Counted from the stretch's first letter, positions 47,130-58,152 are shown. The stretch: DNA of 64,000 nucleotides from Bradyrhizobium hipponense (GCF_008123965.1 NZ_VSTH01000029.1:50352-114351), one strand, 5' to 3'. Program-made: numbers and translations. The notes: generated by a model not told the origin, from the sequence alone.

Positions 47130-48320
47130 TCACAGCCCCAGGACCGCCTTGGCGATGATGTTGCGCTGGATCTCGTTGGAGCCGCCGTAGATCGAGACCT
47201 TGCGGTTGTTGAAATAGCTCGGCGCGATCTGGGCGGTCCAGTCCATGGCTTCGTTCGAGCCGTCGTCGCCGTGCACGTCGTAGGGGGCGGCGAACGGGCC
47301 GATCACTTCCATCAGGAGCTCGGTCGTGGTCTGCTGGATCTCGGAGCCCTTGATCTTCAGCACGGACGAGGCCGGATTGGGCTTGCCCTTGCCGTGCTTG
47401 CCTTCGTCGGCGACGACGCGGAGCTGGGTCAATTCCAGCGCCTTCAGCTCGATCTCGCAGGCGGCGAGCTTCTCGCGGAAGGCGGCATCCTCGATGATCG
47501 GCCGGCCAGCGGATTCGACCTTGCCGGCGAGATCGCGGATGCGGCGCAGCCGCTCCTTGGAGACGCCGACGCGGGCGATGCCGGTGCGCTCATTGCCGAG
47601 CAGGAATTTCGCGTAGTCCCAGCCCTTGTTCTCCTCGCCGATCAAGTTTTCGATGGGCACTTCGACGTCGTCGAAGAACACTTCGTTGACCTCGGCGCCG
47701 CCGTCGATGGTCTGGATCGGGCGCACGGTGACGCCCTTCGAATTCATGCTGAAGACGATGAAGGAGATGCCCATTTGCTTCTTGGCAGCGGGATCGGTGC
47801 GGCAGAGGCAGAAGATCATGTCGGCGTGCTGGGCCAGCGTGGTCCAGGTCTTCTGGCCGTTGATGATCCATTTGTCGCCCTTGCGCTCGGCCTTGGTCTT
47901 GAGCGAGGCGAGGTCGGAGCCGGAGCCGGGCTCCGAAAAACCCTGGCACCACCAGTCGTCGACATTGGCAATGCGCGGCAGATATTTCTTTTTCTGCTCT
48001 TCGTTGCCGAAGGTGTAGATGACCGGACCAACCATGCTGACGCCGAAGGCGAGCGGCTGCGGCGCCGGATAGGACTGCAGCTCCTCGTTGAAGATGTAGT
48101 GCTGCACACTAGTCCAGCCGGTGCCGCCATATTGCTTGGGCCAATGGCTGACGCCCCAACCCTTCTTGTTGAGGATGCGCCACCACGTCACCATCTCGTC
48201 CTTGGAGAGGTGGCGACCCTCGACCAGCTTGCGCCTTGTGTCCGGCGGCACGTTGTCGCGGAAGAATGATCGCACTTCCTCGCGAAACGCCTGCTCTTCT
48301 TTCGTGAATGCGAGATCCAT
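47130..48320 (-). CDS. pimC: Acyl-CoA dehydrogenase, PimC-like
   Basis: FAD-dependent acyl-CoA dehydrogenase of 396 residues, proposed large subunit partner of the PimD-like protein. It starts MDLAFTKEEQAFREEVRSFFRDNVPPD. The family signature is CQGFSEPGSGSDLASLKTKAERKGDKWIINGQKTWTT near residues 125-160, with the FAD-contacting C terminus YGGSNEIQRNIIAKAVLGL. Catalysis would introduce the 2,3 double bond in a dicarboxyl- or long-chain acyl-CoA. It is separated from the ligase gene by an element of repeat family C. Confidence 0.85.
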   Translation of the reverse strand: MDLAFTKEEQAFREEVRSFFRDNVPPDTRRKLVEGRHLSKDEMVTWWRILNKKGWGVSHWPKQYGGTGWTSVQHYIFNEELQSYPAPQPLAFGVSMVGPVIYTFGNEEQKKKYLPRIANVDDWWCQGFSEPGSGSDLASLKTKAERKGDKWIINGQKTWTTLAQHADMIFCLCRTDPAAKKQMGISFIVFSMNSKGVTVRPIQTIDGGAEVNEVFFDDVEVPIENLIGEENKGWDYAKFLLGNERTGIARVGVSKERLRRIRDLAGKVESAGRPIIEDAAFREKLAACEIELKALELTQLRVVADEGKHGKGKPNPASSVLKIKGSEIQQTTTELLMEVIGPFAAPYDVHGDDGSNEAMDWTAQIAPSYFNNRKVSIYGGSNEIQRNIIAKAVLGL

Positions 48321-48358
48321 CGGATCCTCCTGTGAGCTAATTCCAGCCTTTTATTCTT

Positions 48359-48475
48359 CGTCATCCTGGCGAAAGCCAGGATCCATTACCACCGGCCTTC
48401 GTTGCGTCAGTCGGTAGCCGCCGTGCCTCTCACCGAGACATGGGGTAATGGGTCCTGGCTTTCGCCAGGACGACG
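48359..48475. repeat. Palindromic repeat, family C
   Basis: Ends CGTCATCCTGGCGAAAGCCA on the left and CTGGCTTTCGCCAGGACGACG on the right, with internal ATCCATTAC / GTAATGGGT. The CoA-ligase frame runs 69 bases into this element before stopping. Confidence 0.85.
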
Positions 48476-50140
48476 GTGAGATACTGCAACATGTGACGGT
48501 TTCTGCCGCAGGCGCAACTCGTGGCGCGATAGCTTGCCGACCGGCGTGCGCGGCAGGTCGTCGACGAACTCGACCTCCGCCGGCAATTCGTGCTTGCCGA
48601 GCTTGCCGGCGAGCTGCGCGCGCAGCTCGTCCAGCGAGAATGGCTTTGCCCCGGGCCTGAGCTTAATGAAGGCTTTTGCCGCCTCGCCGCGGTACGGGTC
48701 GGGAATGCCGAGCACGATCACCTCGTGCACGCCGGCAATGGTGTAGATCGCCTGCTCGATCATCTGCGGATAGACGTTGAAGCCGCCGGAAATGATCATG
48801 TCCTTCTTGCGATCGACCAGGAAGAAATAGCCGTCCGTATCGATGTAGCCGATGTCGCCGGTGAGGAAGCGGCCGTCGACGAAGGCCTCTGCGGATCCTT
48901 CCGGTTTGTTCCAGTAGCCCCTGGTAACGTTCGGGCCCTTGATGCGGATCTCGCCGACTTCGCCCGGCGGCAGTACTTTTGTCGGGTCATCCAGCGCGAC
49001 GACGTCGAGCTCGATGCCGGGCAGCATCAGGCCGATCGAGCCGGGCTTGTCGGGACCTGTGGGCGGATGGCCGGTGCCGGGCGAGCAGGTCTCGGTCATG
49101 CCCCAGCCGCTCTTCAGCTTTTTGCCGATCTTACGCTCGAAGAAACTTGCGATCTCGACCGGCAGCGGCGCGCCGCCGGAGCCGATGACGGCAAGCGAGG
49201 AGAAGTCGCGCTTGTCGAGATCGGGCAGCGCCGCGATCGCGATCCACATCGTCGGCACACCCGGAAAGTAGGTCGCGCGCTTGACTTCGATGTCGCGCAT
49301 CACGGCCTCGACGTCGAAGCGCTGGTGCAGCGAGATCAGATTGCCGCGGCTGAGCGAGGACAGCAGCACCACGGTGAGCGCGTAGATGTGGAACAGCGGC
49401 AGCACGCAGATCACGCGCTCGACGACATCGCCGCGCGCCGCGCGCGACGGCTTGCCCCAGACGTCGTAGATCGACACCGCCGAGGTGAGATTGCCGTGCG
49501 TGAGCATGGCGCCCTTGGGCAGGCCGGTGGTGCCGCCGGTATATTGCAGCAGCGCGACGTCGTCCGCTGTCACTTTCGGCCATTGCGCCGGGGCAGTGGC
49601 GCCCTCGACGAAGGTCTTGAAGGTGACGATGCGGGGATCGCTCGGGATCGCCGCCTGCGGCGTGCCGACCTTGCCCCAATTGTCGTCCTCGCAGACGACG
49701 AGACGATCGATCAGGCCCTTTTCCAGGAACTTCAGCGCCGTCGGCAGCAAGGCGGCGAGGTTCGAAGTCACCAGCACCCGCGAGCCGGAGTCAGAGACCT
49801 TGTGAGTCAGCGCGATCTCGCCGTCGAGCGGGGAGAGATGCGCAACGCGGGCGCCGGCCTTCAGCGCGCCGAAGAAATTGACGGGGTGATCGGGCGTATT
49901 GCCGAGGAACAGTGCGACGGACGCTCCCTGGCCATAGCCGGCGCGCAGGAAAGCGGCGGCCGCGCGCTCGGCCATCGCGGCAAGCTCGCTGTAGCTGATC
50001 GCACGGTCGCGGAATTCGAGCGCGGTGCGCGGGCCGTAATCGGCGGCGGCTTTCTTCAACAGGTCGGGGAGCGTGCCCTGGACGATGGTGTCGTCCCAGC
50101 GCACGCCCTCGGGATAAAACTGTTCGCCGGGATGGGTCAT
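48407..50140 (-). CDS. pimA: Acyl-CoA ligase, PimA-like (AMP-forming)
   Basis: ANL-superfamily ligase of 577 residues that adenylates a fatty or dicarboxylic acid and forms the CoA thioester. Motifs: the phosphate loop YTGGTTGLPKGAMLTHGN near residue 210, GWGMTETCSPGTGHP near 345, and YIDTDGYFFLVDRKKDMIISGGFNVYPQMIE (hinge and A8) near 430-460. The catalytic Lys is in RTPVGKLSRHELR. After this normal end the frame continues through the palindromic repeat, whose sequence supplies the last 22 residues (RRPGESQDPLPH to the stop). This protein therefore carries a repeat-derived tail. The pimA name rests on context. Confidence 0.85.
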   Translation of the reverse strand: MTHPGEQFYPEGVRWDDTIVQGTLPDLLKKAAADYGPRTALEFRDRAISYSELAAMAERAAAAFLRAGYGQGASVALFLGNTPDHPVNFFGALKAGARVAHLSPLDGEIALTHKVSDSGSRVLVTSNLAALLPTALKFLEKGLIDRLVVCEDDNWGKVGTPQAAIPSDPRIVTFKTFVEGATAPAQWPKVTADDVALLQYTGGTTGLPKGAMLTHGNLTSAVSIYDVWGKPSRAARGDVVERVICVLPLFHIYALTVVLLSSLSRGNLISLHQRFDVEAVMRDIEVKRATYFPGVPTMWIAIAALPDLDKRDFSSLAVIGSGGAPLPVEIASFFERKIGKKLKSGWGMTETCSPGTGHPPTGPDKPGSIGLMLPGIELDVVALDDPTKVLPPGEVGEIRIKGPNVTRGYWNKPEGSAEAFVDGRFLTGDIGYIDTDGYFFLVDRKKDMIISGGFNVYPQMIEQAIYTIAGVHEVIVLGIPDPYRGEAAKAFIKLRPGAKPFSLDELRAQLAGKLGKHELPAEVEFVDDLPRTPVGKLSRHELRLRQKPSHVAVSHRRPGESQDPLPHVSVRGTAATD

Positions 50141-50155
50141 TTTTCTGGATCAGGT

Positions 50156-50261
50156 GTCATTCCGGGGCGCGACGAAGTCGCGAACCCGGAATCCATCGAG
50201 CAGCGTACTCGACGGCGGAATGGATTCCGAGCCTGGCCCTTCGGGCCATCCCGGAATGACG
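50156..50261. repeat. Palindromic repeat, family B
   Basis: Ends GTCATTCCGGGGCGCGACGA and CATCCCGGAATGAC, with internal CCGGAATCCAT / ATGGATTCCG. It fills the spacer between the PimF-like and PimA-like genes. Confidence 0.85.
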
Positions 50262-50280
50262 AGAGGATACACAGCGGCCA

Positions 50281-52377
<2,097 letters not shown>

Positions 52378-52419
52378 GGTGTCCCTCCTTGGTGGGGCTT
52401 GCTTTTATGGATTTCGCAC

Positions 52420-52438
52420 TGCGGAATTTAATTCCGCA
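52420..52438. promoter_or_regulatory. Perfect palindrome in the pimF-iclR divergent promoter (candidate IclR operator)
   Basis: TGCGGAATT-T-AATTCCGCA: nine-base arms around one central base. It resembles IclR-family operators such as the E. coli IclR half-site GGAAAT-N-ATTTCC. It lies 43 bases before the pimF-like ATG and about 70 before the regulator ATG, so one bound dimer could repress both. Confidence 0.7.
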
Positions 52439-52505
52439 TCTTGACGGCAGGGTTATTTTGAAGCACGTGGCTTGTCAACGACTCCGCGCAAGAAGCAGAT
52501 CAGGG

Positions 52506-53372
52506 ATGAAGCGTACAGGAAAGAAGACTGCGACCGACCGGAATTTCGTCGTCGCGCTTTCCCGCGGGCTGGACGTATTGCGCGCATTCGAACCCAATGA
52601 CGGCCTGCTCGGCAATCAGGAGATCGCGTCGCGGACGAATCTGCCCAAACCAACGGTATCCCGGCTGACCTATACGTTGACGAAGCTCGGTTATCTGGCG
52701 CCGGTTCCCCGTTTCGAGAAATACCAGCTCACGCCCGCCGCGATGTCGCTCGGTTACGCGGCGCTCGCCAATCTCGGTGTTCGGCATTTGTCCGAACCGT
52801 TCCGCGAGGAAGTGATGCGCGCGACGGGAGGCGCCGTCGCCGTCGGCGGCCGCGACCGTCACAGCATGATCTATTTCGGGCAAAGCCGCGGCAGCGAGAC
52901 GGTCGGCGTTCAACTTGACGTCGGCTCCCGGGTGCCGATTGCAACCAGCGCGATGGGCCGCGCCTATTTCTGGGCGCTGGACGAACACGATCGTGCCGAA
53001 CTGTCGCGTGTCCTGCGCGAGCATTACGGCAGCCGCTGGCCCAAGATGCGCGACGGACTGGAACGTTCCGGCGAGACCGTCGCGAAATACGGTTTTGCGA
53101 TTTCGGTCGGCGACTGGCACGACGATATCGGTGCCGCCGGCGTCGCGCTCAAGCTGAACGACGGAACCGGACCCTATGCCTTCAACTGCGGCGCGCCCGC
53201 ATTCCGCTTCACGGAAGAGCGTTTGATCAACGACATTGGACCGCGTCTGCTGACGATGGTAAGGAACATCGAAGCGGCGCTCGGGGGTCTGATGCCGCAT
53301 TCAAAAAAACAAGACAGCAAGAAGCTGAAGTCAGGAGGAAAAGTTGCGCGTGTGGCCGAGGGGATCAGATAG
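52506..53372 (+). CDS. IclR-family transcriptional regulator
   Basis: DNA-binding regulator of 288 residues. The N-terminal winged helix (residues about 12-75) contains FVVALSRGLDVLRAFEPNDGLLGNQEIASRTNLPKPTVSRLTYTLTKLGYL. The C-terminal effector domain (about 90-265) contains GVQLDVGSRVPIATSAMGRAYFWAL, with the usual small-molecule pocket. ATG 52506 starts close to the HTH domain and follows CAGGG. It is divergent from the pim-like genes and upstream of the HAAT transporter genes, making it the obvious candidate regulator of both. The C-terminal 25 residues are Lys/Ser-rich. Confidence 0.9.
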   Translation: MKRTGKKTATDRNFVVALSRGLDVLRAFEPNDGLLGNQEIASRTNLPKPTVSRLTYTLTKLGYLAPVPRFEKYQLTPAAMSLGYAALANLGVRHLSEPFREEVMRATGGAVAVGGRDRHSMIYFGQSRGSETVGVQLDVGSRVPIATSAMGRAYFWALDEHDRAELSRVLREHYGSRWPKMRDGLERSGETVAKYGFAISVGDWHDDIGAAGVALKLNDGTGPYAFNCGAPAFRFTEERLINDIGPRLLTMVRNIEAALGGLMPHSKKQDSKKLKSGGKVARVAEGIR

Positions 53373-53438
53373 CCTTCGTCATTGCCAAGAGCGGTTCGCA
53401 TCGCTCCTGCGCCCACTCAACAACGTGGGCGAGACGAG

Positions 53439-54236
53439 ATGACGCAGGCACAGCTCGCGCAGGGGACATCGCCCCTGCTCGCCGTTCGCGACGTCAGCGT
53501 CGTGTTCGGCGGCATTGTCGCGCTCAACGGTGTGTCCTTTGACATGCATAAGGGCCAGATCCTGGGATTGATCGGCCCCAACGGTGCCGGCAAGACCACG
53601 CTCTTCAACTGCCTGTCCCGGCTGTATCAGCCGTCGTCCGGCGACATCCTGATGGAGGGCATCAGCATCCTGTCGCGGCCGCCGCACCGGATCGCCGAGA
53701 TCGGCATCGGCCGCACCTTCCAGAACGTGGCGCTGTTTCCGAACCTGTCGGTGATGGACAACGTCCGCGTCGGCGCCCATTCGAAGACCTCCAGCGACAT
53801 CATCAGCGACTCCCTGAGGCTTGCCTGGGTCCGGCGCAGCGAGAGCAGCGTCAACGACAAGGTGCAGGAGATCCTCGCCTATCTCAAACTCGAGGACGTC
53901 GCCCATACTGTCGTCTCCGGCCTGCCTTTCGGCACGCAGAAGCGCGTCGAATTGGCGCGGGCGCTGGCTGCCGATCCGAAGATCCTGTTGCTCGACGAGC
54001 CGGCCGGCGGCCTCAACCACGAGGAAGTCTATGTGCTCGGCGACCTCATCCGCCGCATTCGCGACGAGCGCCACATGACCGTGCTTCTGGTCGAGCACCA
54101 CATGGGCCTCGTGATGTCGATCGCCGACCACGTCGTCGCATTGAACTTCGGCAAGAAGCTTGCGGAAGGCACGCCCGCCCAGGTGCAGGCCGACCCCGAC
54201 GTTATCAAGGCCTATCTCGGGAGCAAGGACCAATGA
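53439..54236 (+). CDS. HAAT-family ABC transporter ATPase, LivG-like
   Basis: First ATPase of a branched-chain-amino-acid-type importer, 265 residues. Walker A GPNGAGKTTLFN near residue 47, the LivG-type IGIGRTFQNVALFPNLSVMDNVRVGAH, signature LPFGTQKRVELARALA and Walker B LLLDEPAGGLNHEE, followed by VEHHMGLVMSIADHVVALNFG. It follows the regulator by 66 bp and overlaps the LivF-like gene by 4 bp. The substrate is probably not leucine but an organic or fatty acid, judged by the neighbouring pim-like genes; that is inference. Confidence 0.92.
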   Translation: MTQAQLAQGTSPLLAVRDVSVVFGGIVALNGVSFDMHKGQILGLIGPNGAGKTTLFNCLSRLYQPSSGDILMEGISILSRPPHRIAEIGIGRTFQNVALFPNLSVMDNVRVGAHSKTSSDIISDSLRLAWVRRSESSVNDKVQEILAYLKLEDVAHTVVSGLPFGTQKRVELARALAADPKILLLDEPAGGLNHEEVYVLGDLIRRIRDERHMTVLLVEHHMGLVMSIADHVVALNFGKKLAEGTPAQVQADPDVIKAYLGSKDQ

Positions 54237-54946
54237 CGACGCTGCTCAACGTCAAGGACCTGCGCGCCTATTACGGCCAGGTCCAGGCGCTCCACGGCCT
54301 GTCCTTCTCGCTCAGCGAAGGTTCGCTGACGACGCTTTTGGGCGCCAACGGCGCCGGCAAGACCACGACGCTGCGCGCGATCTGCAACATGGTGCGCTCC
54401 ACCGGCGGCATCGAGTTCGACGGCAAGCCGCTGAACCACCGCTCCACCGAGAGCATCGTGCGGTTCGGCATCGCCCATGTGCCGCAGGGCCGCGGCACCT
54501 TCACCACGATGACGGTGGAGGAGAACCTCCAGTTAGGGGCCATCACCCGCAAAGACAGCGCCGGCATCGTCTCCGACATCGAGCGCATGTATGCGCACTT
54601 CCCGGTCTTGAAGCAGCGGCATACCCAGCAGGCGGGCACGCTCTCCGGCGGCGAGCAGCAGATGCTCGCGGTCGCCCGTGCGCTGATGCTGCGGCCGCGG
54701 CTGATGCTGCTGGACGAACCGTCCTTCGGATTGGCGCCGCTGGTCGTGCGCGACCTGTTCGGCATCCTCGGCAAGATCAACCGCGAGGACAAGGTGTCGA
54801 TCCTGGTGGTCGAGCAGAATGCGCAGCTCGCGCTCGAGCTCGCCGACCAGGCCTATGTGATCGAGACCGGACGCATCGTGATGTCGGGCAATGCCAAGGA
54901 CATCGCGAACAACGAAGAAATCCGCAAATCCTATCTGGGTTACTGA
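54233..54946 (+). CDS. HAAT-family ABC transporter ATPase, LivF-like
   Basis: Second ATPase, 237 residues, starting LLNVKDLRAYYGQVQALHGLSF. Walker A GANGAGKTTTLRA near residue 38, the LivF-type IAHVPQGRGTFTTMTVEENLQLG, signature LSGGEQQMLAVARAL and Walker B LMLLDEPSFGLAPLVV. The start overlaps the preceding stop by ATGA. Confidence 0.92.
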   Translation: MTTLLNVKDLRAYYGQVQALHGLSFSLSEGSLTTLLGANGAGKTTTLRAICNMVRSTGGIEFDGKPLNHRSTESIVRFGIAHVPQGRGTFTTMTVEENLQLGAITRKDSAGIVSDIERMYAHFPVLKQRHTQQAGTLSGGEQQMLAVARALMLRPRLMLLDEPSFGLAPLVVRDLFGILGKINREDKVSILVVEQNAQLALELADQAYVIETGRIVMSGNAKDIANNEEIRKSYLGY

Positions 54947-54959
54947 GGGAGCCGGGACA

Positions 54960-55838
54960 ATGGAGCTTTTCACCAACCAGGTCCTGGCTGGGATTGCCAC
55001 CGGCGCAATCTATGCCTGCATGGCGCTCGCTGTGGTCATGATCTACCAAGCGATCGACCATCTCAACTTCGCGCAGGGTGAGATGGCGATGTTCTCGACC
55101 TTCATCTCCTGGCAGCTCATGCAATGGGGCGTGCCCTATTGGGCCGCGTTCGTGCTCACGCTGGCCCTTTCCTTCGTCGGCGGCATCGCGATCGAGCGCA
55201 TCTTGTTCAAGCCGCTCGCGAAGGCGCCGATCCTGACCAACGTCGCCGGCTTCATCGCGCTGTTTGCGATCATCAACTCCTCGGCCGGCCTGATCTGGGA
55301 CTTCACCATCAAGCAGTACCCGACCCCGTTCGGCTCCGCGCCGTTCCTGGGCAGCCAGCTGATCTCGACCCACCAGGCCGGCATGATCGGCGTCACAGTA
55401 CTGCTGCTGCTCGGCCTCTACTTCTTCTTCCAGTACACCAAGATCGGTCTCGCCATGCGCGCCGCCGCCTCGGTGCCCGAATCGGCCCGGCTGGTCGGAA
55501 TCAACACCTCCTGGATGATTGCGCTGGGCTGGGGCATGGCATCCGCGATCGGCTCGATCGCCGGCATGCTGATCGCTCCCGTCGTGTTCCTCGAGCCCAA
55601 CATGATGGGCGGCGTGCTGATCTACGGCTTCGCCGCTGCCGTGCTCGGCGGACTGACCAGTCCGTTCGGCGCCGTGGTCGGCGGCTTCCTGGTCGGCATC
55701 TTCGAGAACCTTGCCGGCACCTACATCCCCGGCGTCGGCAACGAATTGAAACTTCCGATCGCGCTCGCGCTGATCATCTCCGTCCTGGTCGTCAAACCCG
55801 CTGGCCTGTTCGGCCGGCACATCGTCAAGCGAGTTTGA
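54960..55838 (+). CDS. HAAT-family ABC transporter permease, LivH-like
   Basis: Inner-membrane permease of 292 residues, 13 bp after the LivF-like gene, with GGGAG shortly before ATG 54960. It starts MELFTNQVLAGIATGAIYACMALAVVMIY, then AIDHLNFAQGEMAMFSTFISWQLM (LivH family signature) and MRAAASVPESARLVGINTSWMIALGWGMASAIG, with about eight hydrophobic segments. The reading frame extends upstream into the ATPase gene but the family start is here. Confidence 0.92.
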   Translation: MELFTNQVLAGIATGAIYACMALAVVMIYQAIDHLNFAQGEMAMFSTFISWQLMQWGVPYWAAFVLTLALSFVGGIAIERILFKPLAKAPILTNVAGFIALFAIINSSAGLIWDFTIKQYPTPFGSAPFLGSQLISTHQAGMIGVTVLLLLGLYFFFQYTKIGLAMRAAASVPESARLVGINTSWMIALGWGMASAIGSIAGMLIAPVVFLEPNMMGGVLIYGFAAAVLGGLTSPFGAVVGGFLVGIFENLAGTYIPGVGNELKLPIALALIISVLVVKPAGLFGRHIVKRV

Positions 55839-55840
55839 TC

Positions 55841-56857
55841 ATGAGCGCTGCAGAAGACGTCGTCACGGAAGCCCCGGCCGTCGAGGCCGTTCCGAAGCGC
55901 GCCATGACGCTGGGCACCGGCACCTCGCTGCTGGTGCTCGCGGCGCTGCTCATCATGCCCGTGTTCGTCAAGAACTTCATCATCTTCCAGATGACGATGC
56001 TTCTGATCTACGGGCTGGCGGTGCTGGCGCTGAACATCCTGACCGGCGGCTCCGGCCAGTTCTCGCTCGGCCAGAGCGCGTTCTACGCCGTCGGCGCCTA
56101 TACGACGGCGGTGCTGATGGAGCACTTCAACGTCAACTACGCCCTGACCTTGCCGATCGCCGGCGTGGTCTGCTTCGCATTCGGCTTCCTGTTCGGGCAG
56201 CCGGCGCTGCGGCTTTCCGGCGTCTATCTCGCGCTCGCGACCTTTGCGCTGGCCACCGCCATGCCGCAGCTGTTGAAGCTCAACTTCCTCGAGCACTGGA
56301 CCGGCGGCGTGCAGGGCCTCGTCGTCACCAAGCCCGATGCGCCGTTCGGCCTGCCGATGTCGCAGGATATGTGGCTCTACTACTTCACGCTCGTCGTCGT
56401 GATCGCGATCTACATCTTCTCGGTGAACCTGCTGCGCTCCCGGTCGGGCCGCGCCTTCATGGCGATCCGCGACAACGAGATCGCGGCCTCCGCCATGGGC
56501 GTCGACGTCGCGCTGTACAAGACGCTGGCCTTCGGCGTCTCCGCCGCCGTCACCGGCGTCGCAGGCTCGCTCGGTGCCATCGCGGTGCAGTTCGTGGCGC
56601 CCGACAGCTACACCATCACGCTCGCGATCTCGCTGTTCCTCGGCATGGTCGTCGGCGGCGTCGGCTGGCTGCCCGGCTCGATCGTCGGTGCCGCCTTCAT
56701 CATCTTCGTACCGAACCTCGCGGAGGGCATCTCCAAGGGCCTCTCCGGCGCCGTGTTCGGCGTGCTGCTGTTCCTCGTCATCTACCTCGTGCCGCATGGC
56801 GCGAGGCAAGTCGCGATCCTGGGCCAGCAGTTCGCCGGAAAGCTCAGGAAGAACTGA
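55841..56857 (+). CDS. HAAT-family ABC transporter permease, LivM-like
   Basis: Second permease, 338 residues, starting 2 bases after the LivH-like stop. A 30-residue polar N terminus precedes the membrane domain. Signature: YGLAVLALNILTGGSGQFSLGQSAFYAVGAYTTAVL near residues 60-95, with MAIRDNEIAASAMGVDVALYKTLAFGVSAAVTGVAGSLGA near 200-245. The C-terminal tail HGARQVAILGQQFAGKLRKN is cytoplasmic and basic. It completes the G-F-H-M core. Confidence 0.92.
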   Translation: MSAAEDVVTEAPAVEAVPKRAMTLGTGTSLLVLAALLIMPVFVKNFIIFQMTMLLIYGLAVLALNILTGGSGQFSLGQSAFYAVGAYTTAVLMEHFNVNYALTLPIAGVVCFAFGFLFGQPALRLSGVYLALATFALATAMPQLLKLNFLEHWTGGVQGLVVTKPDAPFGLPMSQDMWLYYFTLVVVIAIYIFSVNLLRSRSGRAFMAIRDNEIAASAMGVDVALYKTLAFGVSAAVTGVAGSLGAIAVQFVAPDSYTITLAISLFLGMVVGGVGWLPGSIVGAAFIIFVPNLAEGISKGLSGAVFGVLLFLVIYLVPHGARQVAILGQQFAGKLRKN

Positions 56858-56888
56858 AAATTCTCATAGTGAAATGAAGGAGACCGAA

Positions 56889-58124
56889 TTGCTTCTCGGA
56901 AGAACACTGCGAACCGCTGCGCTGGTCACGGCAACGGCGGTCATCACTTTCACCTCCGGCGCGGCATTTGCCCAAAAGAAATATGACACCGGCGCGTCCG
57001 ACACCGAGATCAAGATCGGCAACATCATGCCGTACAGCGGTCCGGCGTCGGCCTATGGCATCATCGGCAAGACCGAAGAAGCCTATTTCAAGATGATCAA
57101 TGACAAGGGCGGCATCAACGGCCGCAAGATCAGCTTCGTCACCTATGACGACGGCTACTCGCCGCCGAAGGCAGTCGAGCAGGTCCGCAAGCTCGTCGAG
57201 AGCGACGAGATTCTGGCCGTGTTCAACCCGCTCGGCACGCCCTCGAACAGCGCGATCCAGAAATACCTGAACGCCAAGAAGATTCCGCAGCTGTTCGTCG
57301 CGACCGGGGCCACCAAGTGGAACGATCCGAAGAACTTCCCCTGGACCATCGGCTGGCAGCCTTCCTACCAGAGCGAAGCGCAGATCTACGCGAAATGGCT
57401 GCTCAAGGAGAAGCCGGACGCGAAGATCGCGATCCTCTATCAGAACGACGATTTCGGCAAAGACTACCTCAAGGGCACCAAGGACGGCCTCGGCGCCAAG
57501 GCCTCGTCCATGATCATCATGGAGGAAAGCTACGAGGTCTCCGAGCCGTCGATCGACGGCCATATCGTCAAGATCAAGGCCGCCAATCCCGACGTGCTGT
57601 TGATCTACGCAACGCCGAAATTTGCTGCCCAGACCATCAAGAAGACCGCCGAGCTCAGCTGGAAGCCGCTCCAGATCCTCACCAACGTGTCGATCTCGGT
57701 CGGCAGCGTGATGAAGCCGGCCGGATTCGAGGCTTCGCAGGGTGTGCTCTCGGCAGCCTATGCCAAGGACTCCACCGACCCGCAGTGGGCCAACGATCCC
57801 GGCATGAAGAGGTGGAATGAGTTCGTCGACAAGTACATGGCGGGCGCCGACAAGTCTGACACCAGCATGGTCTATGGCTATGGCGCTGCGTCGACTCTGG
57901 CCAAGGTGCTGGAAATGTCCGGCGACGATCTGACGCGCGTCAACCTGATGAAGCAAGCGGCGAGCCTCAAGGACTTTGCGCCGGACACCCTGCTGCCCGG
58001 CGTCAAGATCAACACCAACGCCACCGACTTCGCGCCGATATCCCAGCTCCAGATGCAGCGCTTCAAGGGCGAGAAGTGGGAACTGTTCGGCGAGATCATC
58101 AGCGGCGACGTCGCTTCAGAGTGA
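56889..58124 (+). CDS. HAAT-family substrate-binding protein, copy 1
   Basis: Periplasmic binding protein (Peripla_BP_6 type), about 411 residues. The signal peptide ends AAFA before mature QKKYDTGASDTEIKIGNIMP, which the other three copies share. TTG 56889 is proposed because AAGGAG ends six bases before it; an in-frame ATG at 56874 would overlap that ribosome-binding site and lacks one of its own. Binding-cleft region: NPLGTPSNSAIQKYLN and VATGATKWNDP. Distinctive features are Ser where copies 2-4 have Cys (EMSGDDLTRVN) and a C terminus ISGDVASE. It starts 31 bp after livM and is probably the member co-transcribed with the transporter. Confidence 0.92.
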   Translation: MLLGRTLRTAALVTATAVITFTSGAAFAQKKYDTGASDTEIKIGNIMPYSGPASAYGIIGKTEEAYFKMINDKGGINGRKISFVTYDDGYSPPKAVEQVRKLVESDEILAVFNPLGTPSNSAIQKYLNAKKIPQLFVATGATKWNDPKNFPWTIGWQPSYQSEAQIYAKWLLKEKPDAKIAILYQNDDFGKDYLKGTKDGLGAKASSMIIMEESYEVSEPSIDGHIVKIKAANPDVLLIYATPKFAAQTIKKTAELSWKPLQILTNVSISVGSVMKPAGFEASQGVLSAAYAKDSTDPQWANDPGMKRWNEFVDKYMAGADKSDTSMVYGYGAASTLAKVLEMSGDDLTRVNLMKQAASLKDFAPDTLLPGVKINTNATDFAPISQLQMQRFKGEKWELFGEIISGDVASE

Positions 58125-58152
58125 CCCGCTGACGACACAGTCCCGGCCAACG

